Assembly (NCBI RefSeq): GCF_022259695.1
Contig: NZ_CP092099.1
Coordinates: 2,092,471-2,156,470 of the forward strand
Length of the DNA: 64,000 bases
From: Flaviramulus sp. BrNp1-15
GTDB taxonomy: Bacteria > Bacteroidota > Bacteroidia > Flavobacteriales > Flavobacteriaceae
Direction: 5' to 3'
The first letter of the stretch is position 1, and each line of letters opens with the position of its first letter. Both the position numbers and the translations under genes were made by a program. The notes under the pieces were generated by a model. That model searched no databases, was not told the origin of the DNA, and saw only the letters and a list, made by a program, of their open reading frames with translations. Positions 41,943 through 51,390 of the stretch are shown here, in pieces.

Positions 41943-43367
41943 ATGAACGCATCCGAATTCTATTCCCTTATAAAACAACAGTTTCCGTTTAATCCAACAA
42001 TAAAACAAAATATTGTACTTCAGCAATTATCAGAATTTATTTTTAGTAAAAATTCAAATGCGCTCTATTTACTCAAAGGATATGCAGGAACAGGTAAAAC
42101 CACTATTATTGGTTGTATAGTAAATAATTTATGGAAAGCTAAAAAAAGTGCTGTTTTAATGGCTCCAACAGGTAGAGCAGCAAAAGTGATATCTAATTAC
42201 TCAAACAAAGAAGCATTTACCATTCATAAAAAAATATATTTTCCGAAGAAAGAAAAAGGCGGAGGCGTAAAATTTGTTTTGCAACCCAATAAACATAAAA
42301 ACACCATTTTTATAGTAGATGAAGCGTCAATGATACCAGATACTCCTGGAGAATCAAAACTTTTTGAAAATGGTTCTTTACTTGACGATTTAATGCAGTA
42401 TGTATATTCTGGTCACCAATGTAAATTATTATTAATAGGAGATACAGCTCAATTACCTCCTGTAAAATTAGATTTAAGTCCTGCTTTAAATGAAGTTACT
42501 CTAGATTTAAATTATAATAAACAGGTAACAAAAATGGAGTTGGATGAAGTTGTAAGACAAGAACAAAACTCAGGAATTCTTTTTAATGCAACGGTTTTGC
42601 GTGAAGCATTGTCAAATTCCATGCATGATTCGTTCAAATTTGAATTATCAGATTTTAAAGATATTGTAAGACTTGTTGATGGATACGAAATCATGGACGC
42701 TATTAACGATGCATACAGTAATTTAGGAAACGAAGAAACCGCCATTATAGTTAGGAGTAACAAACGTGCTAATTTGTATAATCAACAAATTAGAAGTCGT
42801 ATTCTCTTCAATGAAAATGAATTATCAGCAGGTGATTATCTTATGGTGGTTAAAAATAATTACTTCTGGATAAAACCAACTACAGAGGCAGGTTTTATAG
42901 CAAATGGGGATATTATTGAAGTACTTGAAATTTTTAGTATCACAGAACTATATGGTTTTCGCTTCGCGGAAGTTAAAGTACGTATGGTTGATTATCCTAG
43001 AATGCGACCTTTTGAAACCGTTTTACTTTTAGACACTATTGATGCAGAAACACCTTCATTATCATATGATGATTCAAATAGATTATATCAAGAAGTAATG
43101 AAGGATTTTGAAAACGAATCCAGTAATTATAAGAAATTTTTAAAAGTAAAGGGTAACAAACATTTTAATGCTTTGCAGGTGAAATTCTCTTATGCTATAA
43201 CATGTCATAAATCTCAAGGAGGGCAGTGGCATACGGTTTTTGTAGAGCAACCATATTTACCTAACGGCATTGATAAAGAATATTTACGTTGGTTATATAC
43301 AGCAGTAACTAGGGCAAAAGAAAAATTGTATCTTATTGGTTTTAAAGATGAATTTTTTGAGGAATAG
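41943..43367 (+). CDS. RecD-like ATP-dependent DNA helicase (superfamily 1)
   Basis: This 474-residue protein has a single SF1B helicase core. Walker A is KGYAGTGKTTIIG (about 43-55), motif II is FIVDEASMIPD, motif III is LLIGDTAQLPPV, and C-terminal motifs are AITCHKSQGGQWHTVFVE and YTAVTRAKEKLYLIG. It is shorter than RecD2 and lacks the N-terminal extension, matching the UvrD_C_2-type helicases of Bacteroidota. It likely acts in DNA repair or recombination; its partners are not identifiable here. Confidence 0.88.
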   Translation: MNASEFYSLIKQQFPFNPTIKQNIVLQQLSEFIFSKNSNALYLLKGYAGTGKTTIIGCIVNNLWKAKKSAVLMAPTGRAAKVISNYSNKEAFTIHKKIYFPKKEKGGGVKFVLQPNKHKNTIFIVDEASMIPDTPGESKLFENGSLLDDLMQYVYSGHQCKLLLIGDTAQLPPVKLDLSPALNEVTLDLNYNKQVTKMELDEVVRQEQNSGILFNATVLREALSNSMHDSFKFELSDFKDIVRLVDGYEIMDAINDAYSNLGNEETAIIVRSNKRANLYNQQIRSRILFNENELSAGDYLMVVKNNYFWIKPTTEAGFIANGDIIEVLEIFSITELYGFRFAEVKVRMVDYPRMRPFETVLLLDTIDAETPSLSYDDSNRLYQEVMKDFENESSNYKKFLKVKGNKHFNALQVKFSYAITCHKSQGGQWHTVFVEQPYLPNGIDKEYLRWLYTAVTRAKEKLYLIGFKDEFFEE

Positions 43368-43388
43368 TTTTTGATTAAACATTTTTAT

Positions 43389-43955
43389 ATGACATTCGAA
43401 ACCATTATTAGTATTTGTCTTGGTGTTGGTCTTGCAGCATCAGTAGGATTTAGAGTATTTCTACCTTTATTTGCATTAAGTTTAGCAGCATATTTTGATG
43501 TTTGGCAACTAAATGAATCTTGGCATTGGATAGGTAGTACAACAGCATTAATCACTCTAGGAGCAGCAACCATTGTAGAAATAGTAGCTTACTTTATTCC
43601 ATATATAGACAATTTATTAGATTCTATATCTGTGCCATTAGCAGCACTAGCAGGTACAGCAATAATGTTATCTACTGTAGCAGATTTAAGTCCAGTTATA
43701 ACTTGGGCTTTAGCTATTATTGCTGGCGGAGGTACTGCAGCAGCTGTAGCAGGAACATCTAGTGCTACAAGACTAACATCAACAGCAACAACAGGAGGAA
43801 TAGCAAATCCAATAGTTTCAACAGTAGAAACAGGCACTTCTGTTGTAATGTCTATTGTTTCAATCTTTTTGCCAATTTTAGCAATTATTCTGGTTATCAT
43901 CATTTTATTTATAATTTTCAGAATTTATAAGAAGTTTAAATCATCTAAAGCTTAA
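43389..43955 (+). CDS. DUF4126 family membrane protein
   Basis: This 188-residue protein has several membrane helices (ETIISICLGVGLAASVGFRV; LITLGAATIVEIVAYFIPYI; IVSIFLPILAIILVIIILFI) and a Gly/Ala/Thr-rich middle (GGGTAAAVAGTSSATRLTST), the pattern of DUF4126. The ATG at 43389 is favoured; the TTG at 43371 adds six residues. It follows the helicase gene closely and is probably co-transcribed. The function is unknown. Confidence 0.85.
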   Translation: MTFETIISICLGVGLAASVGFRVFLPLFALSLAAYFDVWQLNESWHWIGSTTALITLGAATIVEIVAYFIPYIDNLLDSISVPLAALAGTAIMLSTVADLSPVITWALAIIAGGGTAAAVAGTSSATRLTSTATTGGIANPIVSTVETGTSVVMSIVSIFLPILAIILVIIILFIIFRIYKKFKSSKA

Positions 43956-43973
43956 AACCTCTAATAAATATGT

Positions 43974-43981
43974 TATTTTTG
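43974..43981 (+). promoter_or_regulatory. -7 element of kdsB
   Basis: TATTTTTG fits TAnnTTTG, 21 bp before the kdsB ATG; only weak TTAA sequence lies in the -33 region. Confidence 0.4.
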
Positions 43982-44002
43982 AAATCTAGCACTTAATAAT
44001 AG

Positions 44003-44731
44003 ATGAAAATTATTTCAATGATTCCTGCGCGTTATAGTGCGTCACGATTTCCTGGTAAGCTCATGCAAGATCTTGGTGGGAAAACCGTAATCCTTAGAAC
44101 ATATGAAGCTACTATTGCTACAAATTTATTTGATGATGTTTTTGTAGTTACCGATAGTGATATTATTTACAACGAAATTGTAAGTCATGGAGGTAAAGCT
44201 TTAATGAGTAAAAAAGAACACGATTGCGGCAGCGATAGAATAGCTGAAGCTGTTGAAAATTTAGATATTGATGTAGTTATAAATGTTCAAGGTGATGAAC
44301 CATTTACCGACAAAGAATCTTTAAATAAACTTATTGAAGTTTTTAAAAATGATCCTGATAAAGAGGTGGATTTAGCAACTTTAATGGTCGAAATAAAAGA
44401 TGAAGACGAAATTAATAATCCTAATACGGTTAAAGTAGTTCTAGATCAATCAAATTTTGCTTTATATTTTTCAAGAAGCCCAATTCCGTATCCAAGAGAT
44501 AAAAGTGCTGGTGCTAAATATTACAAGCATAAAGGCGTTTATGCTTTTAGAAAACAAGCCATTTTAGATTTCTATAAATTACCCATGAAGTCATTAGAAG
44601 CTTCAGAAAAATTAGAACAATTGCGCTATTTAGAATACGGTAAACGTATTAAAATGGTAGAAACTGATGTACAAGGTGTTGAAATTGATACTCCAGAAGA
44701 TTTAGATCGTGCAAGAAAATTATGGAAATAA
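44003..44731 (+). CDS. kdsB: 3-deoxy-manno-octulosonate cytidylyltransferase (CMP-Kdo synthetase)
   Basis: This 242-residue enzyme activates Kdo (or 8-amino-Kdo) with CTP for lipopolysaccharide inner core assembly. Motifs: [20 protein letters not shown] at the N-terminus, [33 protein letters not shown] and [13 protein letters not shown] KdnB-type gene three genes downstream raises the possibility that its true substrate is 8-amino-Kdo. Sequence reading alone cannot separate the two. Its last 10 bases overlap the HAD gene. Confidence 0.95.
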   Translation: MKIISMIPARYSASRFPGKLMQDLGGKTVILRTYEATIATNLFDDVFVVTDSDIIYNEIVSHGGKALMSKKEHDCGSDRIAEAVENLDIDVVINVQGDEPFTDKESLNKLIEVFKNDPDKEVDLATLMVEIKDEDEINNPNTVKVVLDQSNFALYFSRSPIPYPRDKSAGAKYYKHKGVYAFRKQAILDFYKLPMKSLEASEKLEQLRYLEYGKRIKMVETDVQGVEIDTPEDLDRARKLWK

Positions 44732-45426
44732 ATTATAAAAATATAAAGGTTATTGGCTTTGATGCCGATGATACACTTTGGGTAAACGAAACCTATTTTC
44801 GTGAAGCAGAATTAGAGTTTGCCAGACTTTTGTCAGAATACGAAACGGCAAATAAAATAGATCAGGAACTGTTTAAAAAAGAAATGGAGAATTTACCATT
44901 GTACGGTTATGGTGTTAAAGCCTTTGTGCTTTCTATGGTAGAATCTGCTTTAGAATTGTCTAATTTTGATTTATCCAATAAAACCATTCAAGCCATTTTA
45001 AACATTGGTAAAAATATGGTAGAAAAGCCAGTAGAATTGCTAGATGGAGTAGAAGAAGTACTAGAACATCTATCAAAAAAATACCGTTTAATTTTAGCAA
45101 CTAAAGGCGATTTATTAGACCAAGAACGAAAGTTAGAAAAATCAGGTTTAACTAAACATTTTCATCATATAGAAGTTTTAAGCGATAAAAAAGAGGCTAA
45201 TTATTCTAAATTATTAAATCATTTAGATATTAATCCTTCAGAGTTTTTAATGATTGGTAATTCGTTGAAATCAGACATTTTACCACTAGTAAATATAAAA
45301 GCTAATGCTATACACGTGCCATTTCACACTACTTGGGCGCATGAAATGGTTAGTGAAAAGGAAACTAACGGGAAATCGTATAAAACAGTAAAAAGTTTAA
45401 AAGACATTTTAAAATTGCTAAATTAA
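44722..45426 (+). CDS. HAD superfamily hydrolase (phosphatase)
   Basis: This 234-residue protein has the catalytic motif FDADDTLW (two Asp, residues 13 and 15), a helical cap (about 25-110), motif [10 protein letters not shown], a conserved Lys region around [11 protein letters not shown], and the metal-binding motif [12 protein letters not shown]. It overlaps kdsB by 10 bp. KdsC, the Kdo 8-phosphate phosphatase, is also a HAD protein but is smaller and capless, so this is not a standard KdsC. It could be a nucleotide or sugar phosphatase; the substrate is unknown. Confidence 0.85.
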   Translation: MEINYKNIKVIGFDADDTLWVNETYFREAELEFARLLSEYETANKIDQELFKKEMENLPLYGYGVKAFVLSMVESALELSNFDLSNKTIQAILNIGKNMVEKPVELLDGVEEVLEHLSKKYRLILATKGDLLDQERKLEKSGLTKHFHHIEVLSDKKEANYSKLLNHLDINPSEFLMIGNSLKSDILPLVNIKANAIHVPFHTTWAHEMVSEKETNGKSYKTVKSLKDILKLLN

Positions 45427-45428
45427 GC

Positions 45429-46046
45429 TTGAGAAAAATAAATATAAATACTTGGAATAGAAAGCAACATTATGAGCATTTTTCTGCCTTAGCAGATCCT
45501 TATTTTGGAGTTGTAATTCCTTTCAATGTTACTAAGGCGTATAATTTTTCAAAAGAAAACAGTATTAGTTTTTTTGGGAAGTATTTACACGATTGCATGA
45601 AAGCCATTAATGATGTTGAAAACTTAAGATACAGAATAGAGAATAATAATGTTGTAGAGTATGATGTTATACATGCGTCATCTACCATGATGAGAGAAGA
45701 CAAAACCTTTGGTTTTTCGTTTATTGATTTTGATGAAGATTTAAATGTTTTTATTAAAAATGTTGAAGCTGAAAAAGACAGAATTAATAATACTCAAGAT
45801 TTGTTCCCACCAAAAAATGGTTTAGATTGCATTCATTGTTCGGCAATGCCTTGGCTTAATTTTTCGGGTCATAAAGAACCCGTTTCTGGTGCCGTAGAGT
45901 CTGTGCCTAAAATAGCTTTTAGTAAAATTAGTAATTTTGAGAATGAATTAATGATGAACGTTTCTGTAAATGTTAATCATGCATTGGTTGATGGTTATCA
46001 TGTTGGATTATTTTCTGATAAATTTCAGGAATATCTCAACCAATAG
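45429..46046 (+). CDS. Chloramphenicol acetyltransferase-like (CatA-fold) protein
   Basis: This 205-residue protein has the CAT fold pattern: WNRKQHYEHF at the N-terminus, a conserved FGFSFIDFDEDL region, CIHCSAMPWLNFSG, and the catalytic motif NVNHALVDGYHVGLF. Classical CAT has HHAVCDGFH; here the first His is Asn but the catalytic His and the Asp-Gly are kept. The start is a TTG two bases after the HAD gene; no ATG is near. Acetyl-CoA-dependent acylation of a natural metabolite seems as likely as chloramphenicol resistance. Confidence 0.82.
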   Translation: MRKININTWNRKQHYEHFSALADPYFGVVIPFNVTKAYNFSKENSISFFGKYLHDCMKAINDVENLRYRIENNNVVEYDVIHASSTMMREDKTFGFSFIDFDEDLNVFIKNVEAEKDRINNTQDLFPPKNGLDCIHCSAMPWLNFSGHKEPVSGAVESVPKIAFSKISNFENELMMNVSVNVNHALVDGYHVGLFSDKFQEYLNQ

Positions 46047-46067
46047 AATTTAAATTAATGGTATTTT

Positions 46068-46075
46068 TACCTTTG
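46068..46075 (+). promoter_or_regulatory. -7 element of kdnB
   Basis: TACCTTTG fits TAnnTTTG, 18 bp before the ATG; the -33 region is degenerate. It allows expression apart from the kdsB operon. Confidence 0.45.
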
Positions 46076-46093
46076 TAAAAGAAAATAAAACAA

Positions 46094-47176
46094 ATGAGTT
46101 ATAAGAACTTTCCAATGGTGCCAAGAATTATTTTTGGTAGAGGTAGTCTTAATCAAATAAACGAAGTTTTAGCTCCAAAACGCTTAAGCATAAACGCTCC
46201 TTTTATCTTTTTAATTGATGATGTGTTTAAAAGCAATATCTGGCTTACTTCAAGAATACAATTATCATACGGAGACAGAATCATTTTTGTTTCTTCAAAA
46301 GAAGAACCTAAAACATCTCAAGTAGATGAGCTTGTTGAAGATATTATTTTAACATCAAAAGAACGACCTTCAGGAATTATTGGAATAGGAGGTGGTACCT
46401 TATTAGACTTAGCAAAAGCTGTATCTATTATGCTAACTAATAATGGTGAAGCTAAAGATTATCAGGGTTGGGATTTGGTTAAAAACCCAGCTATATATCA
46501 TGTTGGAATTCCAACAATTTCTGGTACAGGTGCAGAAGTTTCCAGAACCACAGTGCTTACAGGTCCTGAAAAAAAATTAGGTATTAATTCAGATTTCACA
46601 CCTTTTGATCAGGTTATTTTAGATTCAGAATTAACAAAAGGAGTTGCAAAAAATCAGTGGTTTTATACAGGTATGGATTGTTATATTCATTGTATAGAAT
46701 CATTAACAGGTACCTATCTTAACGCTTTTAGTGAAAGCTATGGTAATATGGCTTTAGATTTATGTAAACAGGTGTTTTTAGAAGACAACCTATCTGAAGT
46801 TGATGCTCAAGAAAAATTGATGATGGCTTCATGGCACGGTGGAATGAGTATTGTGTACTCTCAAGTTGGTGTTGCTCATGCTATGAGTTATGGTTTATCT
46901 TATCTCTTGGGTACTAAACATGGCATAGGAAATTGTATAGTTTTTAATCATTTAGAAGAATTTTATCCGGAAGGTGTTAAGCTCTTCAAAAAAATGATAG
47001 AAAAACATAATATTGTTTTGCCTCAAGGTGTTTGTGCAGATTTAAACGACAGAGAATTTGATACCATGATAAATATTGCCTTAGGTTTAGAACCTCTTTG
47101 GGAAAATGCATTGGGTAAAAACTGGAAAAAAATAATGACACCTCAAAAATTAAAGTCACTTTATCAAAAGATGTAA
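46094..47176 (+). CDS. kdnB: KdnB-like 3-deoxy-manno-octulosonate 8-oxidase (iron-containing alcohol dehydrogenase family)
   Basis: This 360-residue protein has the Fe-ADH fold with the Rossmann motif GIGGGTLLDLAKAVSIML and metal-ligand region TGMDCYIHCIESLTGTYLN, followed by HAMSYGLSYLLGTKHGIGN. The reading matches KdnB of Shewanella (for example IPTISGTGAE, DQWFYTGMD-like and SQVGxxHAxSYGL motifs). KdnB oxidises C8 of Kdo, the first step to 8-amino-Kdo, followed by the aminotransferase KdnA. kdsB lies 1.4 kb upstream; no kdnA is in the window. Another Fe-ADH role is possible but less likely. Confidence 0.8.
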   Translation: MSYKNFPMVPRIIFGRGSLNQINEVLAPKRLSINAPFIFLIDDVFKSNIWLTSRIQLSYGDRIIFVSSKEEPKTSQVDELVEDIILTSKERPSGIIGIGGGTLLDLAKAVSIMLTNNGEAKDYQGWDLVKNPAIYHVGIPTISGTGAEVSRTTVLTGPEKKLGINSDFTPFDQVILDSELTKGVAKNQWFYTGMDCYIHCIESLTGTYLNAFSESYGNMALDLCKQVFLEDNLSEVDAQEKLMMASWHGGMSIVYSQVGVAHAMSYGLSYLLGTKHGIGNCIVFNHLEEFYPEGVKLFKKMIEKHNIVLPQGVCADLNDREFDTMINIALGLEPLWENALGKNWKKIMTPQKLKSLYQKM

Positions 47177-47177
47177 T

Positions 47178-47726
47178 ATGCAATGGTTAGCCAAATTTAT
47201 TTATTTTAAAGTTTTAGGTTGGCGTGTTGTTGGTAATACAAATATTTCTAAGAAAAACATTAAAAAAGCTATTATTATAGCAGCACCACATACCAGTTGG
47301 CATGACTTCTATATGGGTGTTTTATTACGATCTGTATTAAACATTAAAACAAATTTTGTTGGTAAAAAAGAATTGTTTGTGTTTCCTTTTGGTTGGTTTT
47401 TCAGAGCTTTAGGTGGAGCACCTATAGATAGACATACAAAAGAAAATAAAGTTGAAGCTATAGCAAAGTTATTTAAAGATAGAGAAGAGTTTAGAATGAC
47501 TATGGCTCCAGAAGGAACAAGAAAAAAAGTTGATAAATGGCGTACAGGTTTTTATTACATTGCTAAAGAAGCTAAAGTTCCTATTATTATGATAACATTT
47601 GATTTTAAGAATAAACAAAATAAAATCTCTGAGCCTTTTTATCCAACTGATGATATTGAAGCAGATTTCAAGTACATACGTGGTTTTTATAAAGGTGTTG
47701 AGGGTAAAATAGCAGAATATTCATAA
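47178..47726 (+). CDS. PlsC-like 1-acylglycerol-3-phosphate acyltransferase family protein
   Basis: This 182-residue protein has the PlsC motifs: APHTSWHDFYMG (HX4D, about 36-41), VGKKELFVFPFGWFFRALGG and MAPEGTRKK. It has a short N-terminal membrane-associated segment (WLAKFIYFKVLGWRVVG). At this length it resembles the short PlsC-type proteins of Bacteroidota rather than full PlsC. It starts one base after kdnB, so it is in the same operon. The acceptor is unknown and could be a glycerolipid or a lipid A-like molecule. Confidence 0.87.
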   Translation: MQWLAKFIYFKVLGWRVVGNTNISKKNIKKAIIIAAPHTSWHDFYMGVLLRSVLNIKTNFVGKKELFVFPFGWFFRALGGAPIDRHTKENKVEAIAKLFKDREEFRMTMAPEGTRKKVDKWRTGFYYIAKEAKVPIIMITFDFKNKQNKISEPFYPTDDIEADFKYIRGFYKGVEGKIAEYS

Positions 47727-47846
47727 TAATCATGTATTATATGAAAACTATGGCACAAATATTGCTGTATATAGAATATAGCACATGAAACATAAAGTAA
47801 ACAATTATTTGTTCCTAAAAAGAAACATCAGCTATTAAAACAAACA

Positions 47847-47879
47847 AAAGCTACTCCTATTAAGAAGTAGCTTTTTTTT
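47847..47879. terminator. Terminator between plsC-like gene and metalloprotease gene
   Basis: AAAAGCTACT (47847-47856) pairs with AGTAGCTTTT (47866-47875), followed by further T residues. Confidence 0.85.
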
Positions 47880-47895
47880 TATAAGAATGTTAATC

Positions 47896-50490
47896 TTATT
47901 TAACTTCTTTTAAAGCATTATCAATAAGCGTTCTTAAATGTTGTTTATGCGCTCTTGACACAACATTTCCAGAAGGTGAAGCCATAGTTCTAATAGCCTT
48001 TAAATTATATAAGGCCATAGATTTAGCGCTATTATTAAATTCTTTACTTTGTTTACCGGTTAACATATCAATTAACATATTAGTGTATTCTAATTGTAAA
48101 TTTTGTCTAAATGAATTTATACTACTATAGATGTCAGCTCTAAAAATAGCATTATTTAAATCCATCATAAATGAGGATAATTTGTACTCATTTCCATATA
48201 ATTCTGAATCAACAATACGTTGTAAAGTGTTAGGGTGTAATATATGTCTTAAAACATTTTTTTGATACCCTATTACTTGATCATGAATTTTAGGATCTTC
48301 AGGAGCTCTAAAAAATCCAAAACCTCTACGTTGCATTGCTAAGAAATTATATAAATCATTTGGTGCATCAAAAGCATTTGGTGCAAAAACATACTTACTT
48401 AAAGCATTCATTGCTCTTTTTTGATCGGTTAAACTCACTGGTGTATAAGGTTGTGTAGCGCCTTTTTGACCAGCCATAGCTCTATCTACATAAACACCTC
48501 CTATAAATCTGGAAATGGTATTTGCAGCAGAACCTTTTTGTCTGCTTAATAAGTAGTAAATACGTCTTAATTCCTGATAAGATTCACCAGATTTAGTAAA
48601 TTTATTTTTAGCAGTTTTTAATAAATCATTAGAAAGTTCAATTCTATCAATAGCCCATTTAATTTGATTATTGGATTGATCTGAAACATTTACTCTAGGG
48701 TCAATCGCTTTTCCTGGAGAACGCATATCATCTGCATCATTTCCAAAAATGTGTTCTGGCTTGGTAGATTCATTTAATAACGCTTGTCTATCCGCTTCAG
48801 ATTTAAAAGGTGTATATCCTAATTGAATAGCCCAAATATCATAAGGACCAACGGTTACATCATCATATTGGCCTTGTTTACTTCTATCTCTTGTAATATT
48901 TAAAGCAGCATAATCCATTACAGAAGCTGTTAAACATTTTCCTTCAATAAAACTAGCATCTTCCAATTGCTCTGGAGAAAACAACTGACTAGCTTTCATA
49001 TTATGATTTAACCCTAATGTATGTCCTATTTCATGCATTATTAAAGCCGTCATAGATTCTTTTTTAATGCGTTCCATTTCTAAGTCTGAAGCACTAGCAA
49101 ACGAAGCTACTGCATTGGCAAATAAAACTTCATTATGTATTTCATGACCTAAAGAGCAATACATGTTGCTTTCATACTCTGAAGCGTCAAAGGGTTTATC
49201 AATTGATGCTAATTCAAAAACTTTATCATAAAACACTCTGTTAGTAAAGTGAACATATTCTAACATAATATCTGCTCCAAAAATTTCACCTGTTTTAGGG
49301 TTCTTCATACTTGGTCCGTAACCACCAAAAGGAGGTTGAGGAGAAGCTGTCCATCTTAAAACATTGTATCTAATATCTCCAGCATCCCAATCGGCATCAT
49401 CTGGTTGTTGTTTTACAACAATTGCATTTTTAAATCCAGCTTTTTCAAAAGCTATATTCCATTGTAAAACAGCTTCTTTTATCGTTTCACGCCACTCAAC
49501 AGGAGTAGAGTTTTCCATCCACCATGTAATTGGTTCTACAGGCTCAGATATAGCTTGTTCTGGATTTTTCTTTTTTAAATGCCATCTATTAATTAAATCT
49601 CTATAAGGTGTTGAACTTGTAGACGTTTGATCTGTAACCTGATTAGTGAAATAACCAACTCTAGGGTCGTCAAAACGAGTTTCAAAATCATTTTCTGGCA
49701 TTGCAATTAAACTATGAAATACTTTAATACTTACATTTCTACCATCTGAAACAGCACTAGAACCTCCGTTTAAAACTGAAGGAGAAGAATACACATATTC
49801 AACTTTAAGATTTGTGTTTTCGGGGTAATTATTAATAGATTTTATTTTAGTTTTTCCTTTATCAAGGCTGCCTAATTTAAAAGCTGTTGGAGGTGTTCCA
49901 GGTCTTGAAGCTGGTTTTACTTGCGAAAACGTTTCTTTTAAAAATAAATCGTCGGCTTTAATCAGGTAAAGCCCTTCTTTATCATCATGAGCCTCAATTT
50001 TTAAACTGGCCATTATGCCTTTACTAATATTGGCGTCTTTTGACTTAGAAATAGGATTTTCGGGATCAAAGTAAAATGATGTATTCTGAGTTATAAATTC
50101 TATTTTATCAAAATATTTTTCAACCGTAAAAACTTTAGATCCTCTGTAGGATCCTCTGTTTACTCTTCCAGCATCCATTACACCATCGGCAATTTGACTA
50201 AAATGAATATATTCTTTGTTTAATTGATCTTCACTAATAACCATTTGTACTGTTCCAGTAATGGTGTCTTGGTAAATTTTAAATAACCCATTAATTTCCT
50301 TACTAGATTTAATTAGGTCTTTAATAGTTTTTTCTTTAGACTTTTTTGGAGGCGGTGTCGCAGCGACTTCAGTATTATCTTTTTTCTTTTTCTTTTTTTT
50401 GTTTTGAGCATCAGTATTATAAGACACTAAAAGAAAGAAAAGCGTAAAAATTACTGAGGTGAATTTGATTGTACTTTTTTGTAATTTCAT
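47896..50490 (-). CDS. Large secreted zinc metalloprotease (DUF5117/DUF4953 family)
   Basis: This 864-residue protein has a signal peptide (to about YNTDAQ) and a very Lys-rich basic stretch. An N-terminal beta domain (DUF5117-like, about 60-300) follows, and a zincin catalytic domain with HEIGHTLGLNH (about residue 480), the extended HEXXHxxGxxH zinc motif, preceded by YNVLRWTASPQPPFGGYGPS. A C-terminal helical region (DUF4953, about 600-864) completes it. Homologues are common in Bacteroidota as periplasmic or surface proteases of unknown target. It is monocistronic. Confidence 0.88.
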   Translation of the reverse strand: MKLQKSTIKFTSVIFTLFFLLVSYNTDAQNKKKKKKKDNTEVAATPPPKKSKEKTIKDLIKSSKEINGLFKIYQDTITGTVQMVISEDQLNKEYIHFSQIADGVMDAGRVNRGSYRGSKVFTVEKYFDKIEFITQNTSFYFDPENPISKSKDANISKGIMASLKIEAHDDKEGLYLIKADDLFLKETFSQVKPASRPGTPPTAFKLGSLDKGKTKIKSINNYPENTNLKVEYVYSSPSVLNGGSSAVSDGRNVSIKVFHSLIAMPENDFETRFDDPRVGYFTNQVTDQTSTSSTPYRDLINRWHLKKKNPEQAISEPVEPITWWMENSTPVEWRETIKEAVLQWNIAFEKAGFKNAIVVKQQPDDADWDAGDIRYNVLRWTASPQPPFGGYGPSMKNPKTGEIFGADIMLEYVHFTNRVFYDKVFELASIDKPFDASEYESNMYCSLGHEIHNEVLFANAVASFASASDLEMERIKKESMTALIMHEIGHTLGLNHNMKASQLFSPEQLEDASFIEGKCLTASVMDYAALNITRDRSKQGQYDDVTVGPYDIWAIQLGYTPFKSEADRQALLNESTKPEHIFGNDADDMRSPGKAIDPRVNVSDQSNNQIKWAIDRIELSNDLLKTAKNKFTKSGESYQELRRIYYLLSRQKGSAANTISRFIGGVYVDRAMAGQKGATQPYTPVSLTDQKRAMNALSKYVFAPNAFDAPNDLYNFLAMQRRGFGFFRAPEDPKIHDQVIGYQKNVLRHILHPNTLQRIVDSELYGNEYKLSSFMMDLNNAIFRADIYSSINSFRQNLQLEYTNMLIDMLTGKQSKEFNNSAKSMALYNLKAIRTMASPSGNVVSRAHKQHLRTLIDNALKEVK

Positions 50491-50649
50491 AATGTTAACA
50501 AAAGGATTATTAGGAATTAATCTGATTATTTAAATTAGTCTCAGTAAAAATAGGAATAAACTGAATTTTTTATATTAAAATAAAAGTTAAAATATTTATA
50601 AAGGCTAACTAATAACTCCGTCTATTATATTTCTTTATCTTTAACAATT

Positions 50650-51390
50650 ATGATAAAAGACACAAAAATTGCCGTATTAATAGATGGAGATAATATACCA
50701 TCAAAGTATATTTCTGAAATGATGGAAGAGATCAATAAATACGGAACACCAACAATAAAAAGAATATACGGTGATTGGACAAAACCGCACCTATCTAAAT
50801 GGAAAAACATTTTACTTGAAAATGCTATAACACCAATTCAGCAATATGGTTATACCACAGGAAAAAATGCAACGGACTCTGCAATGATAATTGATGCGAT
50901 GGATATTTTATATTCTGAAAAAGTTAATGGATTTTGTTTAGTATCCTCAGATAGTGATTTTACTAAGCTTGCTACACGTTTGCGAGAAGCAGGTATGGTA
51001 GTTTATGGCATGGGTGAGAAGAAAACTCCAAACCCGTTTATTGTGGCCTGCGATAAATTTATTTATTTAGAAATTCTTGAAAGTGATGATGATGAAAGTG
51101 AAAAAGGAGTAAAAGGAAGTAAAGCCAAAAAAACAAACTTATACAATATTACACCTAAAGTAATAAGGCTTCTTAAAAATTCTGTTGATGATGCGGCTGA
51201 TGATGATGGTTGGGCATTTTTAGGTGATGTTGGTTCATTAATAATCAAAAAACAACCTAATTTTGATTCTCGTAATTTTGGTTTTCAAAAATTAACACCA
51301 CTTTTTAAATCGTTACCACAATTTGAAATGGAACAACGAGACCAAGCAAATGCTAGGTTTAAATTGATTTATGTAAGAAATAAGAAGTAA
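50650..51390 (+). CDS. NYN domain ribonuclease-like protein with C-terminal OST-HTH/LOTUS domain
   Basis: This 246-residue protein has an N-terminal PIN-like NYN domain with the acidic catalytic set: VLIDGDNIPS, KRIYGDWTK, KNATDSAMIIDAMD and CLVSSDSDFTKLATRLRE. After an acidic linker (SDDDESEKG) comes a winged-helix LOTUS/OST-HTH domain (about 165-246; ITPKVIRLLKNSVDD, WAFLGDVGSLI, FGFQKLTPLF). NYN proteins are metal-dependent RNases and LOTUS binds RNA, so it probably processes or decays RNA. The target is unknown. It is convergent with the next gene, abutting it. Confidence 0.88.
   Translation: MIKDTKIAVLIDGDNIPSKYISEMMEEINKYGTPTIKRIYGDWTKPHLSKWKNILLENAITPIQQYGYTTGKNATDSAMIIDAMDILYSEKVNGFCLVSSDSDFTKLATRLREAGMVVYGMGEKKTPNPFIVACDKFIYLEILESDDDESEKGVKGSKAKKTNLYNITPKVIRLLKNSVDDAADDDGWAFLGDVGSLIIKKQPNFDSRNFGFQKLTPLFKSLPQFEMEQRDQANARFKLIYVRNKK

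Noticed and set aside
43385-43903. Two minus-strand open frames opposite the DUF4126 gene
   Set aside because: They are mirror frames of a Gly/Ala/Thr-rich membrane protein gene without start context or family match.
45429-46046. CAT-like gene as an acquired antibiotic-resistance gene
   Set aside because: No mobile element, ordinary base composition, embedded between core genes, and an altered active-site motif.
47732-47788. Short 18-codon open frame after the plsC-like gene
   Set aside because: Too short, with no recognisable signal or conservation evidence; left as non-coding sequence before the terminator.
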